From: Cupriavidus sp. EM10
GTDB lineage: Bacteria > Pseudomonadota > Gammaproteobacteria > Burkholderiales > Burkholderiaceae
DNA: 64,000 nt
Assembly: GCF_018729255.1 (NCBI RefSeq)
Contig: NZ_CP076060.1
Span: 3,322,501-3,386,500 of the forward strand
Reading direction: 5' to 3'
The notes below the pieces were generated by a model, which saw nothing but the letters and a program-made list of their open reading frames with translations, was not told the origin of the DNA and searched no databases. This document shows positions 57,561 to 64,000 of this stretch, in pieces (within the stretch, counting starts at the first letter, position 1; each line of letters starts with the position of its first letter). The translations under genes and the position numbers were made by a program.

Positions 57561-58828
57561 CTACCCCAGCATATCGGCCCAGATGCTGCGAGCCCATGCC
57601 AGGCCGTACTGGCCTTCCAGCGCGCTCGGCGCCACCGACAGCCCGCCAGACCCCGGCACGGTCAGCATCGTCTTCTCGGCGGCATCGTAGCGATGTACGC
57701 TTGCGATGTGGATGGCCTCCGTCGACGAGGTGAAGCTGTAGCAGGTATTGGTATAGAGCGGCACCGGATCGGGCGCCTTGCCGGCCAGTAGTTGCAGAAT
57801 TGCGGCCGCGGCCACCTTGCCGTGCTGGTTGGCCATGGTGCCCGACTTGGGCATCAGCGGCGCGATCTGGACGGCGTCGCCCAGTACATGTACGTCCGGC
57901 GCCACATTTGAGGCCATGGTCAGAAAATCCACTTCGCACCATCGGCCGTTGGCAGTCGCCAGGCCGGCCCCCGCTGCAATGGCACCCGCCCGCTGCGGGG
58001 CAACGGATTGATTACATCGACGCGTTCGTCGTCCTGCACATCGAAGCGGATGGTACGGCTGGCCGGGTCGATCCCCACCGTCTCATGCTGCGGCCGGTAC
58101 TCGATCATGCCCCGGTAGCGCGTGGCCCAGACCTGGCGGAACAGCGCGCCCTTCGACGTGATATCGGGGTTGGCGTCGAACACCAGCACCTTGCTGCGCG
58201 GCTTATGCTGCTTCAGGTAGTCGGCCACCAGGCAGGCGCGCTCGTACGGGCCGGGTGGGCAGCGGTAAGGGGCCAGCGGAATCGTGATGGCGAAGATGCC
58301 GCCGTCGCGCATGGCGGCCAGTTGCCGGCGCAGGATATCGGTCTGCGGACCGGCCTTCCAGGCATGGACGATCTGGTCGCCGCCATCGGCAGGCCATCCT
58401 TCGATCGCGCTGGTCTGCATGTCGACGCCCGGCGACAGCACCAGCCGGTCATAGGGCAGCGTCGCGCCGCCGGCCAGCCGGACGGTACGTTTGCCGAGGT
58501 CGATGGCCGTGGCCGTGTCGCGCACGTGCTTCACGCCGTGGCGCCTGACCAGCGTGTCGTAGGGCATCGTGATATCGCCCATCTGCCGGAAGCCGGCCAC
58601 TACCAGGTTCGACAGCGGGCACGACACGAATGCGGCATCGGGTTCCACCAGCGTGACGTCCACTGCGCCCCGACTCCAGGTGCGCAGGTAGCGCGCCGCC
58701 GTGGCGCCGCCGTAGCCACCGCCGACCACCACCACCTTTGCAGGCGCGGCGGCCCGTGCCTGCCGCGCGGTCAGCCCGCCCAGGGCCGTGGCGGCCAGCG
58801 CCGCCTTTAAAACGGATCGTCGGTGCAT
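57561..58828 (-). CDS. Flavocytochrome c sulfide dehydrogenase flavoprotein, frameshifted
   Basis: FCSD flavin subunit (FccB/SoxF) oxidising sulfide in the periplasm. Tat signal HRRSVLKAALAATALGG, FAD site KVVVVGGGYGGATAARYL, and LVEPDAAFVSCPLSNLVVAG with the redox cysteine; second cysteine in PYRCPPGPYERACL. The C-terminal domain (LTMASNVAPDVHVLGDAVQI) is in another frame; one extra base in the G run 57997-58000 gives INPLPPQRAGAIAAGAGL and 422 residues, normal for FccB. The cytochrome subunit is encoded 4 bp upstream. Confidence 0.87.
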
Positions 58829-58832
58829 CGGT

Positions 58833-59231
58833 CTATTTCTGGTCCGCGAACCACGCGGAAATGGCGATGATCTCGGTGTCGCTGTAACCATTGGCAATCT
58901 GCGGCATCACCGTGCCGGGACGTTTGCCATTCTTGAAGTTGAGCATCAGCTCGACTAGTTCGGCCTGCGGACGCCCGGCCAGCCGGGGAACCGGACTATC
59001 GGCCGGCGGCCGGCCGTCGGGGCCATGGCAGACCGCGCACGACGCCGCCTGGTTGCGGGCCTGCTCGGTGCGCGACCGCTGCACCTCGATCGTCATCTTG
59101 CCTGCATCGGCCGGCGCCGAGGTCATCGGCGCAGATGCCGGCGACTGTGCCAGCAGCGGCGTGGCACACAGCCCCGCCGCGAAGCCGGCCATCCAACGCA
59201 GGGAGATCGGGAGTCGCAACAGGGCTTTCAT
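58833..59231 (-). CDS. Cytochrome c subunit of sulfide dehydrogenase (FccA-like)
   Basis: Periplasmic class I cytochrome c of 132 residues: signal peptide (FAAGLCATPLLAQ), haem motif SCAVCHGPDGRPP and Met ligand in KRPGTVMPQIANGYSDTE. It immediately precedes the flavoprotein gene and so is the likely electron-accepting subunit. Only one haem site is present. Its start overlaps the inferred end of the dolP-like gene as ATGA. Confidence 0.88.
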   Translation of the reverse strand: MKALLRLPISLRWMAGFAAGLCATPLLAQSPASAPMTSAPADAGKMTIEVQRSRTEQARNQAASCAVCHGPDGRPPADSPVPRLAGRPQAELVELMLNFKNGKRPGTVMPQIANGYSDTEIIAISAWFADQK

Positions 59232-60092
59232 GGCGTTTTCCTTAGAAAATCAGGGAGATTGCGTCCCGGCGGCAACGCCACCGGCGACGATTGCGGCGCC
59301 GTCACCGGGCTGGTGGTGGCGCCCGAGGTGCCCATCGATGCCGGCGCATCCGACGTGACCGGGGCGTTCGGCTGGCTGCCCGGCACGGTCTGCACCGGCG
59401 CCGGCGTCCCACGGCGTCGCTGCCGGCGTTGCCGTTCTGCGACGACGCGGCCTGGTCCAGACGGGCGCGCTCGGCTTCGCTCACGTAGTCGAACACCTTG
59501 ACCACCTTCTGCACGCCGCTGGCATTGCGGGCCACGTCGGTGGCCTTGTCACCTTCGCCGTTGGTGACCACGCCCAGCAGATACACCACGCCCTTCTCGG
59601 TCGTGACCTTGATCGAGTTGGCCGGCACGCCGTCGGCCGTCACCAGCAGCGTTTTACCTTGCTGGTCAGGTACGTGTCGTTGCTGCGGGTCATGAAGCCC
59701 GGCGAAGCCGTGATTTCCAGCTCGTTGACCACCTCCCGCGTGTTCGGCAGGCCGCGCACGTACTGCTCGATCTGCTGCTTGATCTGGGCGTTTGCGGCCT
59801 CGCCGGTCAGCAGCACCTTGCGGTTGAACACGGTCGTGTTCACGCGCGCCTGGCTGTCGCTGTAGCGCTGGCTCAGCGTGCTGTCGATCTCCACCTGCAG
59901 GCCGCGGTCGATCGCCTGCGTGCCGGTCGGGCGGCGGTCGGTGGCCATCACCACGCCGGTGCCCACGGCGCCGGCCAATACGGGGAAGCAGCCGGCCAAC
60001 TGCGTGGCGGATACCAGCAATGCCGCCACGGTCACGGCAGTACGGGCCAGGCGGGCGGGAGAGGTCTTCTTTTGGATGGTCACGTTCGTCAT
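59228..60092 (-). CDS. BON-domain lipoprotein (DolP/YraP-like), two frameshifts
   Basis: Outer-membrane-associated lipoprotein with two BON domains, homologous to E. coli DolP. The signal ends in a lipobox ATQLAGCF; BON1 spans VEIDSTLSQRYSDSQARVNT to EVVNELEI and BON2 SIKVTTEKGVVYLLGVVTNG to VQKVVKVFDYV. One base is needed in the T run 59652-59655 (VKTLLVTADG). A second in the C run 59408-59410 is inferred because it replaces an Arg-rich, unnatural tail by a Pro/Ser/Thr-rich one ending FLRKTP at a TGA overlapping the next ATG; without it the frame ends at 59302. Corrected length 288 residues, longer than E. coli DolP. Confidence 0.75.
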
Positions 60093-60165
60093 GCGGGTCT
60101 TGGGTTCTGGGTGGGTGCCGAAATGATGCGTGAAACAGGTTGCAGATTCAGGTTTTTGCCATGCC

Positions 60166-60230
60166 TGTGGATAAGGCTGTGGAAGACATGGCGATTCCTG
60201 TGCATAGGTTGTGGGCAGCTTTGTGGATAT
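60166..60230. promoter_or_regulatory. Cluster of DnaA-box-like sequences
   Basis: TGTGGATAA (60166-60174) is a perfect DnaA box in reverse; TGTGCATAG (60199-60207) and TGTGGATAT (60222-60230) are near matches in the same orientation. They occupy the spacer between diaA and the dolP-like gene. DnaA binding is inferred. Confidence 0.4.
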
Positions 60231-60282
60231 CCGGGGATAACTTCTGCCCCACTGTCCACTGCCCCGCTGTGTCGCCCGGGCT

Positions 60283-60869
<587 letters not shown>

Positions 60870-60899
60870 GGTCTGGTGACATCTGCACTATCCCGCGCA

Positions 60900-61322
60900 T
60901 TATGACGCAGCGTTTGCATCACGGGTCCCGTCGGCCGACGTCAGGTCGAACGCGCCGGGCAGCCAGTCGATCCGCCCGGCGTCCATCGCCACCACGTCCA
61001 TGCGGCATGGCGGCACGGCGTCCAGCGTGGCCAGGTACTGCGCCGCCGCATACAGCACGCGCCGCTGCTTGGCCGGGGTGACGCTCTGCGCCGCCCCGCC
61101 AAAGCCCCGGCCGCGGCGCTGCCGGACCTCCACGAACACCAGCGTACCGTCGGCGGCACGCATGATCAGGTCGATCTCGCCGCCTTTGCAGCGATAATTG
61201 CGGACGACGGGCACAAGCCCCTGCCGCTGAAGATAGGCCAGCGCGCGGTCTTCGGCCAGCGCGCCGCGTTGCGTCGTCGTGCGCACACCGGCTTGCGTGG
61301 TGGATTTGAATGAGTGATTCAA
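60900..61322 (-). CDS. yraN: UPF0102 family protein YraN
   Basis: 140 residues with the endonuclease-like fold of the YraN family: ALAEDRALAYLQRQGLVPVV, KGGEIDLIMR and LVFVEVRQRR carry the Glu, Asp and Glu-x-Lys/Arg-type pattern of restriction-enzyme-like domains. Its molecular role is unproven. It begins 15 bp from the divergent rsmI start. Confidence 0.9.
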   Translation of the reverse strand: MNHSFKSTTQAGVRTTTQRGALAEDRALAYLQRQGLVPVVRNYRCKGGEIDLIMRAADGTLVFVEVRQRRGRGFGGAAQSVTPAKQRRVLYAAAQYLATLDAVPPCRMDVVAMDAGRIDWLPGAFDLTSADGTRDANAAS

Positions 61323-61337
61323 CGGAAGTTCTCAAGC

Positions 61338-62267
61338 ATGAGTGACTGGACCCAGCTGGCCGCCGGCCAGACGTACCCCGCGGGCACGCTCTACGTGGTG
61401 GCCACGCCCATCGGCAATGTGGCCGACCTGTCGCTGCGCGCGCTTCATGTGCTCGGCCTGGCCGACGCCATCGCCTGCGAGGACACGCGCAACACCGGCC
61501 AGCTGCTGAGCCGCGTGGGGCTGCAGCGGCCGCTGGTGGCCGTCCACGAGCACAACGAGCGCGAAGCCGCCGTGCGCATCGTCGAACGGCTGTCGGCCGG
61601 CGAGCGCATTGCCTACGTATCGGATGCCGGCACGCCCGGCATCTCCGACCCCGGCGCCCGCCTGGTGGAAGCGGTGCGCGCGGCGGGCCTGAACGTGGTG
61701 CCGCTGCCGGGCCCCAGCGCGGCCGTGACGGCGCTGTCCGTGGCGGGCGACATGCTGGAAGCCGGCGAAGGCCGTTTCACGTTCGTCGGATTCCTGCCCG
61801 GCAAGCCCAAGGCCCGGCAGGACGCCATCGCCGGGCTGGCGGCGCTCGATCACGCATGGGTGTTCTACGAAGCCCCGCATCGCATCGCCGAAACCCTGGC
61901 GGCCCTGGCCGCTGGCCTGCCCGGCACGCGCCGGCTGCTGATCGGGCGCGAGCTGACCAAGCTGTTCGAAGAAACGCCGGTACTGACCGTGGCCGACGCA
62001 CCGGCCTGGCTGGCTGCCGAAGCCACGCGCGGCAAGGGTGAATTCGTACTGGTGGTGGAAGGCGTGGGTCGTGCCGATGGCGACGATGCCGATGCACCCG
62101 ACGCCGAGGCCCAGCGCGTGCTGAAGCTGTTGCTGGCGGAACTGCCGGCCAAGCGAGCGGCCAAGCTGGCGGCCGCCATATCGGGTGCAAAGACCGACGC
62201 GCTGTACAAACTGGCGCTGGCCCAGCGCGCCGATGAAACGGACGACGGCGGCGACGAGGACGTCTGA
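61338..62267 (+). CDS. rsmI: 16S rRNA 2'-O-ribose C1402 methyltransferase RsmI
   Basis: SAM-dependent methyltransferase acting on C1402 of 16S rRNA. 309 residues: TLYVVATPIGNVADLSLRAL, ACEDTRNTGQLL, VSDAGTPGISDPGARLV, PLPGPSAAVTAL and VFYEAPHRIAETL are all hallmark stretches. ATG 61338 is favoured over ATG 61314, which would overlap yraN. Its promoter must lie within yraN because the divergent start codons are only 15 bp apart. Confidence 0.95.
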   Translation: MSDWTQLAAGQTYPAGTLYVVATPIGNVADLSLRALHVLGLADAIACEDTRNTGQLLSRVGLQRPLVAVHEHNEREAAVRIVERLSAGERIAYVSDAGTPGISDPGARLVEAVRAAGLNVVPLPGPSAAVTALSVAGDMLEAGEGRFTFVGFLPGKPKARQDAIAGLAALDHAWVFYEAPHRIAETLAALAAGLPGTRRLLIGRELTKLFEETPVLTVADAPAWLAAEATRGKGEFVLVVEGVGRADGDDADAPDAEAQRVLKLLLAELPAKRAAKLAAAISGAKTDALYKLALAQRADETDDGGDEDV

Positions 62268-62273
62268 AAAACA

Positions 62274-62304
62274 AAAAGGCACGATCGGGGAGATCGTGCC
62301 TTTT
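62274..62304. terminator. Bidirectional rho-independent terminator
   Basis: Perfect 13-bp stem AAAAGGCACGATC / GATCGTGCCTTTT with a GGGGA loop between rsmI and the convergent rlpA gene. Confidence 0.9.
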
Positions 62305-62385
62305 GAGAATATTCTTATTTGCGAGGGAAGCTGCGGGCGGGAGGTCGGTAGCGCGAGAAACAGGTTCCGGCCGGTCCGCATCGTC

Positions 62386-63153
62386 TTACTTGTGCTTGTG
62401 CCTGACGACGGTCTTGCCGGGCCGGGCCTTGGCCTTCGACTTCGCCGGCACCAGCGTGCTGGCGGTATCGGGCACCTCGTCGGCACCGCTGCCGTCACCG
62501 GCTTCCATGCCACCCGCTTCCATGTTCGGTCCCAGCGCCGCCACCTCGGTGCGCGACAGCCGGCGGATTTCCACCTGCGTGGCGCCATGGTCGACAAAGC
62601 TCAGGCGCTTGGCCGCCGCGTAGGACAGGTCGAGGATCCGGTTGCCGTGATACGGGCCACGGTCGTTGATGCGGACCACGGCCACCTTGTTGTTGCGCAG
62701 GTTGCGCACCAGCACCCAGCTGTCGAGCGGCAGCGACGGGTGCGCGGCCGTCATGGCGCGCATGTCGAAACGTTCGCCATTGGCCGTCTTGCGGCCATGA
62801 AAGCCCTTGCCGTACCACGATGCCGTGCCGCGCTGCTCGAACGTACCCATGTCGGCGCGCAGGCCGTCGATCGACGGCTGTGCCGGGGCATTGTCGTCCT
62901 GCCAGCCGAACAGGTTCCAGTTGCCGCGCTCGTCGGCCTTCGCGCCATTGGCGTTCGGCCGCGCCGGCTTTGCCGCCTTCGTGGACAGCGCGCCGGTGGT
63001 GTTCGATGCGTTGTCGGTGTCGCCGCCCGGCGGCGTTGCGCAGGCGGCCAGCACCAGCGCCGATACGAGGATCGCGCACTGACGGAGGAAGCGGTTGGAG
63101 CCGGGCGCTGTCTCGCGCACGGACCCCGGGCGAAAAAGGGGCAGACTGGACAT
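62386..63153 (-). CDS. rlpA: Rare lipoprotein A / septal lytic transglycosylase RlpA
   Basis: Lipoprotein of 255 residues with lipobox LVLAAC. The double-psi beta-barrel has GTASWYGKGFHGRKTANGE, FDMRAMTAAHPSLPLDSWVL and VAVVRINDRGPYHGNRILDL, including the catalytic Asp of the NDRGPY motif. There is no C-terminal SPOR domain; instead a basic Lys/Arg tail (AKSKAKARPGKTVVRHKHK) ends the protein. It acts on denuded glycan strands in relatives; activity without SPOR is plausible but not shown. Confidence 0.92.
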   Translation of the reverse strand: MSSLPLFRPGSVRETAPGSNRFLRQCAILVSALVLAACATPPGGDTDNASNTTGALSTKAAKPARPNANGAKADERGNWNLFGWQDDNAPAQPSIDGLRADMGTFEQRGTASWYGKGFHGRKTANGERFDMRAMTAAHPSLPLDSWVLVRNLRNNKVAVVRINDRGPYHGNRILDLSYAAAKRLSFVDHGATQVEIRRLSRTEVAALGPNMEAGGMEAGDGSGADEVPDTASTLVPAKSKAKARPGKTVVRHKHK

Positions 63154-63439
63154 GGCGCGCAGTCTAACATCGGTCGTTTGAAGCTAGTGCCTTGATTTTG
63201 TTACGAAATCTGTTACAACGCCGGGCAATTCCCCGCAATCGCCCACCCCACAAGGGATTGCGCCGATTACGTCGGCGCGTATCCCGGGTGCCTGGAAATC
63301 AACTTTAAGGGAATTCCTGGAGCCGATTCAAACAGTTCGCGGTCTGCCGGGGCAGTGGTCGGGGGCTACAATGGACCACCTTCCGGACGACAAACTTCGC
63401 CCCCGTCGAGCCCGCCCGGAAAGGCTTATAGAGCACAAA
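63154..63439. other. Divergent intergenic region rlpA / MBL hydrolase
   Basis: 286 bp without a gene. It should contain both promoters; a T-rich patch at 63193-63215 is the only AT-rich part. No specific element recognised. Confidence 0.4.
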
Positions 63440-64000
63440 ATGAAAGTCCTCCTGATCCCCGTGACGCCCTTCCAGCAGAACTGTTCGCTGTTGATCGATG
63501 AAGCCACGCAGCGCGCCGCCGTCTGCGACCCCGGTGGCGATCTGAACCGCATTGCCGAGGCCATCACCGAGCAGGGCGTGACGCTGGAGAAGATCTTTCT
63601 GACCCACGGCCATGTGGATCACTGCGCGGGCGCCGCGGCGCTGGCGCGCCAGTACGGCGTGCCGATCGAAGGCCCGCAGGAGGACGAGCGGTTCTGGATC
63701 GAGCAGCTGCCCGAGCAGACGCGTCGCTTCGGTTTTGGCCACGCGGAGGTCTTCGAGCCCGACCGCTGGCTGCAGAACGGCGACACGGTCACCTTCGGCA
63801 ACGAGACGCTGGAGGTCTACCACTGCCCCGGTCATACGCCGGGCCACGTGGTGTTCTTCTCGCGCGCCAACCGGCTGGCCATCGTGGGCGACGTGCTGTT
63901 TGCCGGATCGATTGGCCGCACCGACTTCCCGCGCGGCAACCATGCCGATCTGATCCGCTCGATCCGCACGCGGCTCTGGCCGCTGGGCGACGACGTGACG
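63440..64000 (+). CDS. MBL-fold metallo-hydrolase (GloB-like), cut by window end
   Basis: Binuclear metal hydrolase; 187 residues are present and the frame runs off the end. THGHVDHCAGAAAL (about 55-68) is the metal-binding H-x-H-x-D-H motif and YHCPGHTPGHVVFF and IVGDVLFAGSIGRTDF give the further His and Asp ligands. It resembles small cytosolic glyoxalase-II-like hydrolases of about 215 residues, so little is missing. Substrate not proven. Confidence 0.88.
   Translation, partial: MKVLLIPVTPFQQNCSLLIDEATQRAAVCDPGGDLNRIAEAITEQGVTLEKIFLTHGHVDHCAGAAALARQYGVPIEGPQEDERFWIEQLPEQTRRFGFGHAEVFEPDRWLQNGDTVTFGNETLEVYHCPGHTPGHVVFFSRANRLAIVGDVLFAGSIGRTDFPRGNHADLIRSIRTRLWPLGDDVT

Overview
The window is GC-rich (mostly 60-70 % by eye), densely coded DNA from a Gram-negative betaproteobacterium. 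Best matches by recall are Burkholderiaceae, most likely Cupriavidus/Ralstonia; this genus call is inference. Supporting clues are the paaABCDE operon with a TetR-type PaaR, an nsrR-hmp pair with a textbook NsrR operator, a fused indolepyruvate ferredoxin oxidoreductase of about 1200 residues, a sox cluster, and an rsmI/yraN/diaA/dolP neighbourhood.

Layout. 1-6.4 kb: end of an acyl-CoA synthetase, a DUF488 protein, a SpmA/SpmB-like membrane protein, an orphan promoter-terminator unit that may be a small RNA, a FUSC-type efflux protein, DUF1488 and a universal stress protein. 6.4-12.2 kb: phenylacetyl-CoA epoxidase operon paaABCDE behind a promoter whose -35 region is covered by a 14-bp palindrome; a DUF1835 protein; a TetR regulator, probably PaaR. 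12.2-17.2 kb: Kef-type antiporter with its quinone-reductase partner, a GNAT acetyltransferase, an Lrp regulator and a periplasmic four-EF-hand protein. 17.3-31.7 kb: type II secretion genes. gspC lies on the minus strand, then hmp and nsrR intervene, then gspGHIJKLMNDEF run on the plus strand. 31.7-38.4 kb: a NYN/LOTUS-domain protein and the indolepyruvate oxidoreductase, framed by REP-like palindromes, one of which is split by an IS110-family element. 38.4-47.6 kb: small metabolic enzymes, three MFS carriers, tag, a LysE exporter and a CDF metal exporter. 47.7-50.4 kb: a lower-GC operon encoding a short ORF, a PAAR protein, an alpha/beta hydrolase and small membrane proteins, resembling a type VI secretion effector/immunity module, next to tRNA-Ala(CGC). 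50.5-59.2 kb: sulfur oxidation (soxB, soxW-like, soxX, soxA, DsrE-type, soxZ, soxY, cytochrome c) and a flavocytochrome c sulfide dehydrogenase pair, with an EamA exporter between. 59.2-64 kb: dolP-like, diaA/gmhA, yraN, rsmI, rlpA and the start of an MBL-fold hydrolase.

The most interesting element is the IS110-family insertion (37202-38337). Its 5' non-coding region contains two candidate guide pairs. One matches the interrupted REP-like target on both sides of a CT core. The other matches the element's own ends. The element therefore looks like a complete bridge-RNA-guided recombinase whose target is a dispersed REP-like palindrome.

A caution for every reader: 20 otherwise well-conserved genes contain 23 apparent single-base frameshifts, nearly all -1 and in or next to homopolymer runs. 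I treat these as probable sequencing or assembly errors, annotate the full-length genes across them, and give each position.
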